This document shows positions 8,150-17,822 of a stretch of DNA of 64,000 nt, piece after piece. Origin of the DNA: Microbispora triticiradicis (lineage in GTDB: Bacteria; Actinomycetota; Actinomycetes; Streptosporangiales; Streptosporangiaceae); assembly GCA_003260025.2 (NCBI GenBank), contig QFZU02000046.1:1-64000 (forward strand). The letters are read 5' to 3'. The position numbers were made by a program, and so were the translations under genes. The notes beneath the pieces were generated by a model. The model was not told the origin of the DNA. It searched no databases and worked only from the letters and a program-made list of their open reading frames with translations. Numbering within the stretch: the stretch's first letter is position 1; each line of letters starts with the position of its first letter.

Positions 8150-8155
8150 GGCGGT

Positions 8156-8764
8156 ATGTCCCGCCAATCCGAAAGCCGGCCGTCCGAAGCGCGGTCCCGG
8201 CTGCTCAGCACGGCCACCCGGCTCTTCTACGCGGAGGGCATCCACGCCGTCGGCATCGATCGCATCGTGGCCGAAGCGCAGGTGACGCGGGCCACCCTCT
8301 ACCGGCACTTTCCCGGCAAGGAAGACCTCGTCCTCGCCTATCTGAACGAGGTCGACCGAGCCATCCGGGGCCAGGCGGACGAGGCCGTAGCCGCCGGACT
8401 ACCGGCCGCCGGCACCATCCGGGCCCTCAGCGAGTCCATCGTCCAGGGCATCCAGTCCCCCGGCTTCCGGGGATGCGCCTTCCTCAACGCCGCCGCCGAG
8501 TATCCCGACCCCGAGTCCCCGGTCCACAGGGCCGTGCTCGCCCACCGCCAATGGTTCCTGGAGACCGTCACGGAACTGCTGGCCAAGATCCAGGAGACCG
8601 GCGCCGAGCCCGCCGCCCGCCACTTCGTGATGATGCGCGACGGCGCCATGGCCGCCGGCTGTCTGTTCGACCCCGTGCTGATCAGCGAAACCTTCCTCCG
8701 CGGAGTCGAGAGGCTCCTGGAGGTTTACGCCGTCACCGACTACAGCGGACCGGCGGGCGCCTGA
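8156..8764 (+). CDS. TetR family transcriptional regulator
   Basis: A 202-residue TetR protein. The helix-turn-helix spans about residues 12-58 (LFYAEGIHAVGIDRIVAEAQ ... LYRHFPGKEDL), and the ligand domain carries the GFRGCAFLNAAAEYPD segment typical of the AcrR/YxaF-like group. The start is ATG 8156, leaderless. It is divergent from the DUF308-like membrane protein, with two operator copies between them, and is probably autoregulated. Confidence 0.9.
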   Translation: MSRQSESRPSEARSRLLSTATRLFYAEGIHAVGIDRIVAEAQVTRATLYRHFPGKEDLVLAYLNEVDRAIRGQADEAVAAGLPAAGTIRALSESIVQGIQSPGFRGCAFLNAAAEYPDPESPVHRAVLAHRQWFLETVTELLAKIQETGAEPAARHFVMMRDGAMAAGCLFDPVLISETFLRGVERLLEVYAVTDYSGPAGA

Positions 8765-8771
8765 AGCCGCG

Positions 8772-8790
8772 GGCCTGACGCGGTCAGGCC
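8772..8790 (+). terminator. Hairpin terminator after tetR
   Basis: GGCCTGAC and GTCAGGCC form a perfect 8-bp stem with a GCG loop directly downstream of the tetR stop. Confidence 0.6.
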
Positions 8791-8834
8791 TCTGATCATG
8801 GATTTCCGCACAGCCGTTCCGGCTCGGAAAAGGA

Positions 8835-10503
<1,669 letters not shown>

Positions 10504-10735
10504 TCGTGCCTGGTGCGGGCCGGTGCGGCCGGCGCCCTCGCGAGCTCGCTCATCGAGCGCGGCTCGCCGTCGGCCATGACCGCCCGGTCCGCCGCCGCGA
10601 ACTCGTCGAGGTTCACCCCGGCGAGCTCGCGGCGGTGTTTCCGAACCGGCGCAGCATGAGGTCGTGGTGGGCCCGGCAGGCCGGCGCGGTCGAGTGCGCG
10701 GGTGCCTAGCACGTCACCGGGTCGCGCCCCGCTGC

Positions 10736-11158
10736 TCAGCCGGTGTATTCGCTCGCGACGTCCACGACCCAGACGACACCGAAACGGTCGGTCAGCATGC
10801 CGTAGAGCGGAGCCCACTGCGCGGGTTCCAGGGGCTGCGCGATGACCGCCCCGTCGGAGAGCTTCTCCCAGTACGCGGTGATCTCCTCGGTGGTCTCGCC
10901 GCGGAGGGAGAGGAAGAACGAGTTCTCGCCCCGGTCCCACGGCTGCCGCGAGGGCACGTCGTAGGCCATCACGTGGAAGCCGTTGCCGGCGACCACCTGG
11001 CCCCACATCACCTGGTCCGCCTCGGCCGGGTCCTGCACGTTCCCGGCGTCCTTGTAGGTGACGACGGCGAGATGACCGCCGAAGACGGAATGGTAGAACT
11101 CCAGCGCCGCGCGGGCGTCGCCCCGGAAGTTCAGATGAGTGACGGACTTGACAGACAT
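10736..11158 (-). CDS. VOC / PhnB-like domain protein
   Basis: A 140-residue glyoxalase-fold protein of the PhnB-like (3-demethylubiquinone methyltransferase-like) type: THLNFRGDARAALEFYHSVFGG at the N-terminus, a central VMAYDVPSRQPW segment, and the end motif WAPLYGMLTDRFGVVWVVDV. Members have no methyltransferase activity; the role is unknown. It is divergent from the WYL regulator at 11261, a very common actinomycete pairing in which the regulator likely controls it. The 230 bp between it and rox hold no convincing gene. Confidence 0.85.
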   Translation of the reverse strand: MSVKSVTHLNFRGDARAALEFYHSVFGGHLAVVTYKDAGNVQDPAEADQVMWGQVVAGNGFHVMAYDVPSRQPWDRGENSFFLSLRGETTEEITAYWEKLSDGAVIAQPLEPAQWAPLYGMLTDRFGVVWVVDVASEYTG

Positions 11159-11260
11159 GCCGCTCCTATCGGTTCTCGACGCTGTGCAGCGCCTGATGTG
11201 GGGTAACCGTCGCAGGGGTAGCGGTCAGGATGTGGCCACTACCTACGGCACACTGAATCC

Positions 11261-12214
11261 ATGCCGAAGACCTCAGCGCGACTGCTGGCGTTGCTCTCAC
11301 TGCTCCAGACGCGCCGGGACTCGCCGGGAGCGCTGCTGGCCGAGCGGCTGGAGGTCAGCCCGCGTACCGTGCGCCGTGACATCGACCGGCTGCGCGAGCT
11401 CGGCTACCCCATCACGACCTTCAAGGGACCCGACGGCGGGTACCGGCTGGACGCCGGCACGGAGCTGCCCCCGCTGCTGTTCGACGACGAGCAGGCCGTC
11501 GCCCTGGCCATCGCGCTCCAGACCGCCGTCACCAGCGGCGCCGGCATCGAGGAGGCCTCGGCCCGGGCGCTGAACACCGTACGGCAGGTCATGCCCGCAC
11601 GGCTGCGCCACCGGATCGACGCACTCCAGGTCACCGCGGTCGGGCGCGCCGCGGCGAGCCCGGCCCCACAGGTCGGCACCGAGGTGATCATGGCCATCAG
11701 CGCCGCCGTCCACAGTCGTGAGGTGCTGCGCTTCGACTACGCGCCGGGGCCTGCGCCGCGGCGGGCGGAGCCCCACCACCTCGTGACGTGGGGCGGGCGC
11801 TGGTACCTCGTCGCCTGGGACCTCGACCGGGAGGAGTGGCGCACCTTCCGCGCCGACCGGATCACCCCGCGCATCCCGGCCGGGCCCCGCTTCACACCGC
11901 GTGAGCTGCCCGGAGGAACGGTGGCCGCCTTCCTGTCCGCCAGGTTCCGGGGCTCCGACGGCTCCGGCGACTGGCCCTGCCGCGGCGAGGTGATCCTCGG
12001 CGTGGCCGCGGCCGAGGTGTCCCCCTATGTCCGCGACGGGGTCGTCGAGGAGCTCGGCCCGGACCGCTGCCGGCTCGTCCTGGGCTCGTGGTCGTGGACC
12101 GGGCTGGCCGCCGCCGTCGGCAGGTTCGACGCCGACATCGAGGTCGTCGGCCCGGCCGAGCTCAAGGACGCCTTCGCCCACCTGGCCCGCCGCTACGCCA
12201 ACGCCTCCGCATAG
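11261..12214 (+). CDS. YafY-type HTH/WYL-domain transcriptional regulator
   Basis: A 317-residue regulator. The N-terminal HTH_11 domain is at residues 5-58 (RLLALLSLLQTRRDSPGALLAERL ... RDIDRLRELGYPI), followed by the DGGYRLDAG linker, a WYL domain around 140-205 (WYLVAWDLDREEWRTFRADRI) and a C-terminal WCX domain. WYL domains sense small ligands or nucleic acid. It is divergent from the PhnB-like gene, which it probably controls. A CACACT box lies 6 nt before the ATG, so a leaderless message is possible. Confidence 0.9.
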   Translation: MPKTSARLLALLSLLQTRRDSPGALLAERLEVSPRTVRRDIDRLRELGYPITTFKGPDGGYRLDAGTELPPLLFDDEQAVALAIALQTAVTSGAGIEEASARALNTVRQVMPARLRHRIDALQVTAVGRAAASPAPQVGTEVIMAISAAVHSREVLRFDYAPGPAPRRAEPHHLVTWGGRWYLVAWDLDREEWRTFRADRITPRIPAGPRFTPRELPGGTVAAFLSARFRGSDGSGDWPCRGEVILGVAAAEVSPYVRDGVVEELGPDRCRLVLGSWSWTGLAAAVGRFDADIEVVGPAELKDAFAHLARRYANASA

Positions 12215-12223
12215 GCCGTACCG

Positions 12224-12241
12224 GGCCGGACAGGACCGGCC
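12224..12241. terminator. Short hairpin between convergent genes
   Basis: GGCCGG-ACAGGA-CCGGCC, a 6-bp perfect stem, lies 10 nt after the WYL regulator stop and 25 nt from the oxidoreductase stop. Confidence 0.4.
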
Positions 12242-12265
12242 GGAGAGCGATCTCGGGCGTGGGGG

Positions 12266-13192
12266 CTACGGGACGAGAACGATGCGGTCGTCGGTCTCGG
12301 CGGTCCACGCCTGCGCGACCTGGGCGAGGGGCACGGCGCGGGCCCGTACGTCGATCGCGCCCGCGGCCACGGCCGAGGCCAGCTCCGGCAGTTCGGCGAG
12401 GATGTCCCGGGCGGGGACCGAGCCGATGCCGCTGCCGACGACCTGCAGGCGGGCGGAGCGCAGCGCCACGGAGGGGATCGGCGCGGTCTGGCCGGCGACG
12501 GACCCGATCTGGATCCAGGCCAGCGGGGCGGTGCGGTCGGCGCGGGCGGTGAGCATCGGAATCATCGCGCCGGCGGCGGGTTCGCCCCACACGTAGTCGA
12601 TGACCACGTCGACGTCGGCCGCGCGGCCGATCTGGTCGTAGGTGATCGTCTCGTCGGCGCCGAGCGCGGTCAGCGCCCTCAGACGGGTGGTGTCGCGGCC
12701 GGCGGCGACGACCTGGGCGGCGCCGAACAGCTTGGCGATCTGGACCGCCATCCGTCCGGCGTTGCCGGTGGCGCCGAGGACGAGGACGCGCTGACCGGCG
12801 TGGAACTCGACGCGCCGCCGCAGCGCGATCCAGGACGACATGGCCGGATTCATCGCGGCGGCGATCCGTACGGGGTCGATGCCGTCGGGCAGGATCACGC
12901 TGCGACGGGGGTCGATGAGGGTGCGGTCGGCGAACGTCCCCAGAGCCGTGTCGTCCAGGACCACGTAGCGCAGGTTGCCCTCCGTGTCGCGTACCACGCC
13001 GTCGACGCCGGGGACGAGCGGGTGCACGCCCTTGCTGGAGTAGTGCGAACCGTTCGCCTTCGCCCTGGTCAGATGGTGCAGGCCGGCGGCGAGGACCTCG
13101 ACGACCATCTCGTCGCTGTGGCGCTCGGCCGGGTCGGGGTGGTCGCGGTAGACCGGCGGGGCGTCGGCGGTCTGGATGACGGCGGCATGCAT
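12266..13192 (-). CDS. MDR-family quinone oxidoreductase / zinc-free alcohol dehydrogenase
   Basis: A 308-residue medium-chain dehydrogenase/reductase. The N-terminal GroES-like fold runs to about residue 120, and the NAD(P)-binding Rossmann motif LVLGATGNAGRMAVQIAKLFGA is near 140-160. The catalytic and structural zinc Cys/His of true alcohol dehydrogenases are absent, so it is a quinone oxidoreductase type. It is divergent from a MarR regulator; its start is within 20 nt of a perfect inverted pair of 20-bp MarR-like operators. Confidence 0.85.
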   Translation of the reverse strand: MHAAVIQTADAPPVYRDHPDPAERHSDEMVVEVLAAGLHHLTRAKANGSHYSSKGVHPLVPGVDGVVRDTEGNLRYVVLDDTALGTFADRTLIDPRRSVILPDGIDPVRIAAAMNPAMSSWIALRRRVEFHAGQRVLVLGATGNAGRMAVQIAKLFGAAQVVAAGRDTTRLRALTALGADETITYDQIGRAADVDVVIDYVWGEPAAGAMIPMLTARADRTAPLAWIQIGSVAGQTAPIPSVALRSARLQVVGSGIGSVPARDILAELPELASAVAAGAIDVRARAVPLAQVAQAWTAETDDRIVLVP

Positions 13193-13210
13193 GGTGGCCT
13201 CCCTGGGAAG

Positions 13211-13257
13211 TGGTTTGTATTACCAACCATTGCCATAATGGTTGGTAATACAAACCA
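13211..13257. promoter_or_regulatory. Perfect inverted pair of 20-bp MarR-type operators
   Basis: TGGTTTGTATTACCAACCAT (13211-13230) is repeated as an exact reverse complement at 13238-13257, with a 7-nt spacer. Each 20-mer is itself an imperfect palindrome (TGGTT ... AACCA). A related third unit lies at 13319-13338. The array sits immediately upstream of the oxidoreductase start. Confidence 0.8.
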
Positions 13258-13318
13258 TGTCAACGGGATGGTCTGAACCAGGTGGAGCCGCTCGCCGTCC
13301 GCGCGGGCCGGCTCCGGC

Positions 13319-13338
13319 TGGTTGGGATTGCCAACCAT
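13319..13338. promoter_or_regulatory. Third MarR operator unit at the marR promoter
   Basis: TGGTTGGGATTGCCAACCAT differs from the 13211-13230 unit at three positions and is placed just before TACCAT (13347-13352), the leaderless -10 of marR. This is consistent with autorepression. Confidence 0.7.
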
Positions 13339-13358
13339 GCCGGAGCTACCATGACGGC

Positions 13359-13772
13359 ATGACCGCCGCCGACGATGCCCTGGACGCCCTCGTCCGGACC
13401 ACCTTCGAGGTGGCAGGCGTGCTGACCCGCGTCGGCGGCGAGAACGACCTGTCGCTCACCCAGCTGCGGGTGCTCGGCATCCTCCGCGATCGCCGCGCCC
13501 GCGTCACCGAACTGGCCGCCTACCTCGGCCTGGACAAGTCCACGATGTCCGGCCTCATCGACCGAGCCCAGCGCAGGGGGCTGCTGATGCGCGGCAAGAA
13601 TCCCGATGACGGCCGGGTCGTCGATGTCTACATGACCCCGGCCGGGCTCGAACTGGTCGAGCGAGTGCACGACGAAGTCCGGCGCGCCCTGGCGCCCAGG
13701 ACCGGCCGCCTGGACCCGGACCAGCTCGATCAGCTCGTCAACCTGCTCGAAATCGTCTCGACCCGCCCGTAG
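13359..13772 (+). CDS. MarR family transcriptional regulator
   Basis: A 137-residue MarR protein. The winged helix covers about residues 28-95 (LSLTQLRVLGIL ... VTELAAYLGLDKSTMSGLIDRAQRRGL, wing KNPDDGRVVDVYMTPAG), flanked by dimerisation helices. ATG 13359 lies 6 nt after TACCAT with no ribosome site, a leaderless start. It is divergent from the quinone oxidoreductase, and three copies of a 20-bp operator lie between. It probably senses a quinone or phenolic and derepresses the enzyme. Confidence 0.9.
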   Translation: MTAADDALDALVRTTFEVAGVLTRVGGENDLSLTQLRVLGILRDRRARVTELAAYLGLDKSTMSGLIDRAQRRGLLMRGKNPDDGRVVDVYMTPAGLELVERVHDEVRRALAPRTGRLDPDQLDQLVNLLEIVSTRP

Positions 13773-13863
13773 CGAACACACCGCCTCGGTCGGGCGGCGC
13801 CCAGGCCCGGCAGTGGGTCGACATCGCCGTCGTGCATCAACTGGCCGCAGTGTGCGCTTTTGG

Positions 13864-13878
13864 GTTCCCTAAAGGAAC
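13864..13878. promoter_or_regulatory. Small inverted repeat upstream of the PPOX gene
   Basis: GTTCC (13864-13868) and GGAAC (13874-13878) form a 5-bp inverted repeat; AAGGAACC recurs at about 13908-13915. It may be an operator. No regulator gene adjoins it. Confidence 0.3.
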
Positions 13879-13995
13879 TCCACATGTTACGGTCATGGAG
13901 TCTCTTCAAGGAACCGATCAGCACCGGCCTCGAGGACGCGCGAAAGCCGCCGGCTATGCCGTATCACTCACCGACAACCCCGCAGGGAGAAGAAG

Positions 13996-14379
13996 ATGCT
14001 CAACCCCGACGTACGCCGCGCCTTCGACGGCACCTCGCTGGCCCACCTCGCCACCGTCCTGCCGGACGGCTCGCCCCACAGCGTCCCGCTCTGGGCCGGC
14101 ACCCACGGCGACCACATCGTCTTCCTGACCGGCCCGCACTCGCGCAAGGCCCGCAACCTGCGCCGAGACCCCCGGGTGGCGCTCTCCCTGACGCCCGCCG
14201 ACAACCCGTTCGAGCCCGTCATCGTCCGCGGCCGGGTCGTCCGATGGCTCGAAGGCGACGCGGCCTGGGAGATCATCGACCAGATCTCGGCGAAGTACAT
14301 CGGCCGGCCCTACTCCCGGACGGAAGAGCGCGTCGTCGCCGTCGTCGAACCCGAACGGCAGACCGTCGGCGTTAGCTGA
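13996..14379 (+). CDS. PPOX-class F420/FMN-dependent oxidoreductase
   Basis: A 127-residue split-beta-barrel flavin/F420-binding protein of the pyridoxamine 5'-phosphate oxidase-like class. The pattern LAHLATVLPDGSPHSVPLW, the phosphate-binding SRKARNLRRDPRVALSL and the final VVAVVEPER are typical of the FDOR-B group, which reduces enones, quinones or biliverdin with F420H2. Start ATG 13996 has GGAG 6 nt upstream. Its 3' end overlaps the convergent hydrolase by 8 nt. Whether the cofactor is F420 or FMN cannot be decided by eye. Confidence 0.82.
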   Translation: MLNPDVRRAFDGTSLAHLATVLPDGSPHSVPLWAGTHGDHIVFLTGPHSRKARNLRRDPRVALSLTPADNPFEPVIVRGRVVRWLEGDAAWEIIDQISAKYIGRPYSRTEERVVAVVEPERQTVGVS

Positions 14380-15142
14380 ACGATCGATCGCGACCGACGA
14401 CCAGGGTCGTGTTCAGCAACAACTCGGCGAGCTCGCCCGGCACGGTGACCATGCAGTCATGGCCGCTTCGCAACTCCCACACCCGCGACGGAGTGCCGTT
14501 GGGCTGTACGGGGGGCACGGGACGGCGGGTGACGCCCTTCGGCGCGTCGCCGACGCAGTGGATGTGCGTCCGGGGAATCGCGTCCATGGCTGGGTTGCGC
14601 AGCCGGACGGGCTGCTGGAAGCAGCGGACCGACTCGTCGCCGAGCATCGTGCGCAGCCACGCCGTGTCCGCCGGATCGGTCACCCCGAACAGGCCCATGG
14701 GCGCCGGCCCCTCCGGCATGGGCGGGATGCGCCAGGGCGCGTCGGAGGCGGCGGCCGCGTCGATCAGGTGCTGGGTCAGGGGCATGACGTCGAGCACGGT
14801 CTCGCCGTCGGCCGGGACCATCGCGTCGAGGTAGACCAGCCCCGCGATCCGGTCCGGGACCTGGTCTGCCACGGCGGATATGACCATCCCGGCGTAGCTG
14901 TGCCCGACCAGTATCACGCCGGTGAGTTCTTCCTCGACGAGGACGGCGACGATGTCGGCGACATGGGTGTCGAGGCCGACGCCGGGACCGAGCAGGTGCT
15001 CCTTCTCGCCGTGGCCGGTGAGCGAGGGGGCGAACACCCGATGCCCGGCCCGCGTCAGCAAGGGGACGACCCGGTCCCAGACGCGCCCGCTGTGCCAGGC
15101 GCCGTGGACGAGAACGAAGGTTTTCGTGTGTGGCGTACTCAT
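14372..15142 (-). CDS. Alpha/beta hydrolase
   Basis: A 256-residue hydrolase. FVLVHGAWHSGRVWDRV at the N-terminus is the oxyanion region, GHSYAG near 100 carries the nucleophile Ser, and RSGHDCMVTVPGELAELL near the C-terminus supplies the His. This architecture matches the EstC/hydroxynitrile lyase-like salicylate esterase group. The gene is divergent from an HxlR regulator 14 nt away, which probably controls it. The substrate is unknown. Confidence 0.85.
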   Translation of the reverse strand: MSTPHTKTFVLVHGAWHSGRVWDRVVPLLTRAGHRVFAPSLTGHGEKEHLLGPGVGLDTHVADIVAVLVEEELTGVILVGHSYAGMVISAVADQVPDRIAGLVYLDAMVPADGETVLDVMPLTQHLIDAAAASDAPWRIPPMPEGPAPMGLFGVTDPADTAWLRTMLGDESVRCFQQPVRLRNPAMDAIPRTHIHCVGDAPKGVTRRPVPPVQPNGTPSRVWELRSGHDCMVTVPGELAELLLNTTLVVGRDRSFS

Positions 15143-15156
15143 GAAAAAGGACGCTA

Positions 15157-15570
15157 ATGAGCCGTGAGGTACCTATTGGTAACCTTCGGCTCATGCGCGA
15201 CTCAGCAGGAAGCGTCTTCTTCGCCGACTGCCCCGCTCGGCTGGCCATCGAGATCATCACCGACAAGTGGGCGGTCGTCGTCTTGTTCGCGCTGAGTCGC
15301 AGGCCGTGCCGGCACGGTGAACTCGTCGATCTCATCGGCGGCATCTCGCGCAAGGTGCTCACCCAGACACTGCGCAGGCTGCAGGGTTACGGCCTGGTCG
15401 AGCGCCACTCCTACGCCGAAGCGCCCCCGAGGGTCGAGTACAGCCTCACCGACCTCGGCCTGACCCTCGTCGAGCCCATCGCGGTCCTGACGGAATGGGC
15501 GAGGACGTACGGCGGCGCCGTCGTCAGCTTCCAGGAGGCGGCGGAAGAGGAGTCCGCGTCCGGCGGCTGA
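15157..15570 (+). CDS. HxlR family transcriptional regulator
   Basis: A 137-residue HxlR winged-helix protein: CPARLAIEIITDKWAVVVLFAL, then GISRKVLTQTLRRLQGYGLVER and the EYSLTDLGLTL wing. ATG 15157 has AAGGA upstream. A second start at ATG 15193 is 7 nt after TAACCT (15180-15185), so a leaderless form of 125 residues is also plausible. AGGTACC and GGTAACCT (15168-15185) form an imperfect inverted repeat over that box, a likely autoregulatory and divergent operator for the hydrolase. Confidence 0.87.
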   Translation: MSREVPIGNLRLMRDSAGSVFFADCPARLAIEIITDKWAVVVLFALSRRPCRHGELVDLIGGISRKVLTQTLRRLQGYGLVERHSYAEAPPRVEYSLTDLGLTLVEPIAVLTEWARTYGGAVVSFQEAAEEESASGG

Positions 15571-15646
15571 CCTGCGGACCTCCTTCGGCTCCACCCCAGG
15601 CTCCCCACCCACTCGTGAGACGACCGGCGACGACCGGCCTGGAGAC

Positions 15647-15666
15647 GCGGCGGCCCGGGCCGCCGC
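15647..15666. terminator. GC-rich 20-bp palindrome, terminator-like
   Basis: GCGGCGGCCCGGGCCGCCGC is a perfect palindrome about 75 nt after the HxlR stop. It separates that gene from the trp operon promoter. Confidence 0.55.
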
Positions 15667-15748
15667 TCAGTGCCGCACGCCGACTGCCGCAGCCGTACGA
15701 GAACAGAACCGCGGTAGCGCGCCCGTGCTGCCCCATGCCACACTCACT

Positions 15749-15778
15749 GTTATAGAACTCACTGAGGAGTTATAGAAC
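15749..15778 (+). promoter_or_regulatory. Tandem GTTATAGAAC boxes upstream of trpB
   Basis: GTTATAGAAC occurs at 15749-15758 and again at 15769-15778, exactly 20 bp (about two helical turns) apart, 15-44 nt before the trpB ATG. This is a likely binding site for the GntR/UTRA regulator encoded last in the operon. Each box also contains TATAGA, so they may overlap the -10. Confidence 0.65.
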
Positions 15779-15792
15779 GACAGGAGCGTGGC

Positions 15793-16998
15793 ATGCGAGA
15801 CGTGTCGCTGTGGCGGGAGCCGGTCCCGCCGGACGGGACGATGGGCGAGCCCCGGGCGCGGGGCCGGTTCGGCGAGTACGGCGGACGGTACGCGCCGGAG
15901 TCCCTGGTGGAGGCGTGCCGCGAGGTGGCCGAGGCGTTCCGGGAGGCCTGGGCGGATCCGGGATTCCGCGGCGCCCTGGCGCGGCTTCTCGCCGTGCACG
16001 CCGGGCGGCCGACCCCGCTCACCCCGGCCGGCCGGCTGTCGGAGGCGCTGGGGGTGCGGCTGTACCTCAAGCGCGAGGATCTCACCCACACCGGATCCCA
16101 CAAGATCAACAACGTGCTGGACCAGGCCCTGCTGGCCGCCCGGATGGGACGGCGCAGGCTGATCGCCGAGACGGGAGCGGGCCAGCACGGGGTGGCCACC
16201 GCGACCGCCGCCGCGCTGCTCGGGCTGGAGGCCACGGTGTTCATGGGCGAGCGCGACATCGAGCGGCAGGCGATGAACGTCTTCCGGATGCGCATGCTGG
16301 GCGCCGAGGTGGTCCCGGTGACCACCGGCAGCCGTACCCTCAAGGACGCGACCAGCGAGGCCATGCGGCACTGGGTGGGCGCGACCGGGGACTCCCACTA
16401 CTGCATCGGCTCGGTCGTCGGGCCGGATCCGTACCCCTGGATGGTCAGGGAGCTGCAGCGGGTCATCGGCGACGAGGCCCGCGGGCAGTGCGCCGCCGAG
16501 CTGCGGACCGGCGTCCCCGACTACGTGGTCGCGTGCGTCGGCGGCGGCTCCAACGCGGCCGGCACGTTCGCCGGGTTCGCCGACACTCCGGCGCGCCTGG
16601 TCGGTGTCGAGGCGGAGGGCGGCGCCGGGGCGGCCCGCGGCCGGCTCGGCGTCCTGCACGGCTGCCGCTCGCTGTTCCTGCAGGACGACGACGGGCAGAT
16701 CACCCAGCCGCACTCCATCGCCGCCGGGCTCGACTACCCGGGAGTCGGCCCGGAGCACGCCCACCTGCGCGACCTGGGCCGGGCCCGCTACGTCACCGTG
16801 ACCGACGACGAGGCGGTCGGCGCGGCGGTGCGGCTGGCGCGCACCGAGGGCATCGTCCCGGCGCTCGAATCGGCGCACGCCCTCGCCTGGGTGATCCGCG
16901 CGGCCGGCGACGGCGATCTGCCCGCGGGATCGACGGTGCTGATGACGTTGTCCGGCCGCGGTGACAAGGACGTCTCCACCCTGAAGGAGCTGCTGTGA
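15793..16998 (+). CDS. trpB: Tryptophan synthase beta subunit
   Basis: A 401-residue PLP enzyme that joins indole and L-serine to make tryptophan. GRFGEYGGRYAPESL is at 24-38, the PLP Lys is K104 in HTGSHKINN, catalytic Glu is E126 in AETGAGQHG, the phosphate loop is GGGSNAAGT, and SRTLKDA is the canonical TrpB1 signature. AGGAG lies 6 nt before ATG. It heads a trpB-trpA-gntR operon with GTGA and ATGA overlaps. No other trp gene is here, so this may be a second, specialised or inducible pair; the rest of the genome decides that. Confidence 0.95.
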   Translation: MRDVSLWREPVPPDGTMGEPRARGRFGEYGGRYAPESLVEACREVAEAFREAWADPGFRGALARLLAVHAGRPTPLTPAGRLSEALGVRLYLKREDLTHTGSHKINNVLDQALLAARMGRRRLIAETGAGQHGVATATAAALLGLEATVFMGERDIERQAMNVFRMRMLGAEVVPVTTGSRTLKDATSEAMRHWVGATGDSHYCIGSVVGPDPYPWMVRELQRVIGDEARGQCAAELRTGVPDYVVACVGGGSNAAGTFAGFADTPARLVGVEAEGGAGAARGRLGVLHGCRSLFLQDDDGQITQPHSIAAGLDYPGVGPEHAHLRDLGRARYVTVTDDEAVGAAVRLARTEGIVPALESAHALAWVIRAAGDGDLPAGSTVLMTLSGRGDKDVSTLKELL

Positions 16999-17822
16999 CG
17001 AACCACAGGACGGACCCCACCCTGGCCGCGGGCGCGGTCGAACGCCACCTGCGGGCCCGCCGGGACACCGGCCGCGGCCTGCTCATGCCGTACGTCACCG
17101 GGGGGATCACGCCCGGCTGGACGGAGTACCTGCGGGCGTTCGCCGACGCCGGGGCGGATGCGATCGAGGTCGGCCTGCCCTTCTCCGATCCGACGCTGGA
17201 CGGCGTCACCATCCAGCGGGCGAGCGACACGGCACTGGCCCGGGGGGCGAGCACCCGCCGGATCCTCGCCGACCTGTCCGGTCTGCCGGACCCGGGCGTG
17301 CCGCTGGTCGCCAGCACCTACTACAACCTGGTGCTGCACGACGGCCCCGAGGCGTTCTGCGACGCGTTGCGCCGGGCCGGCGTCGGCGGCCTGATCGTGC
17401 CCGACCTGCCGGTGCACGAGGCGGACGAGCTGACGGACGTGGCCGTCGCCGCCGGGATCGAACTGGTCCTGCTGGCGTCGCCGGCGACGCCGCAGCCGCG
17501 GCTGGCGGAGATCTCGCACCGAAGCCGCGGATTCGTCTACGCGGTGTCGCTGATGGGCACCACCGGTGAGCGGGCCGCCCTCGCCGCCTCGGCGGCGGAG
17601 CTCACCGGGCGGATCAGGCGCGTCACCGACCGGCCGGTCTTGCTAGGATTTGGCATTTCCACCCCGGACCAGGCCCGCGAAGCCCGCCGGCACGCCGACG
17701 GCGTGGTGGTCGGCGCCGCGGTCATGCGGCGGGTGCTCGACGGGGCCGGGCCGGACGACCTGCGGGACTTCCTCGCGCCCCTGCGACAGGCCCTCGACCA
17801 GGAGTGTGACCGACCACGATGA
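16995..17822 (+). CDS. trpA: Tryptophan synthase alpha subunit
   Basis: A 275-residue TIM barrel that cleaves indole-3-glycerol phosphate to indole and glyceraldehyde 3-phosphate in complex with TrpB. Catalytic residues E58 (DAIEVGLPFSDP) and D69 (TLDGVTIQ) are present; VSLMGTTGER and GFGISTPDQ form the phosphate-binding strands. The GTG start overlaps the trpB stop by 4 nt, and its own stop overlaps gntR by ATGA, so the three are translationally coupled. Confidence 0.95.
   Translation: MTNHRTDPTLAAGAVERHLRARRDTGRGLLMPYVTGGITPGWTEYLRAFADAGADAIEVGLPFSDPTLDGVTIQRASDTALARGASTRRILADLSGLPDPGVPLVASTYYNLVLHDGPEAFCDALRRAGVGGLIVPDLPVHEADELTDVAVAAGIELVLLASPATPQPRLAEISHRSRGFVYAVSLMGTTGERAALAASAAELTGRIRRVTDRPVLLGFGISTPDQAREARRHADGVVVGAAVMRRVLDGAGPDDLRDFLAPLRQALDQECDRPR

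Noticed and set aside
10504..10735. Possible small gene between rox and the PhnB-like gene
   Set aside because: A minus-strand frame contains LAGVNLDEFAAADRAVMADG, but no start, ribosome site or family could be supported.
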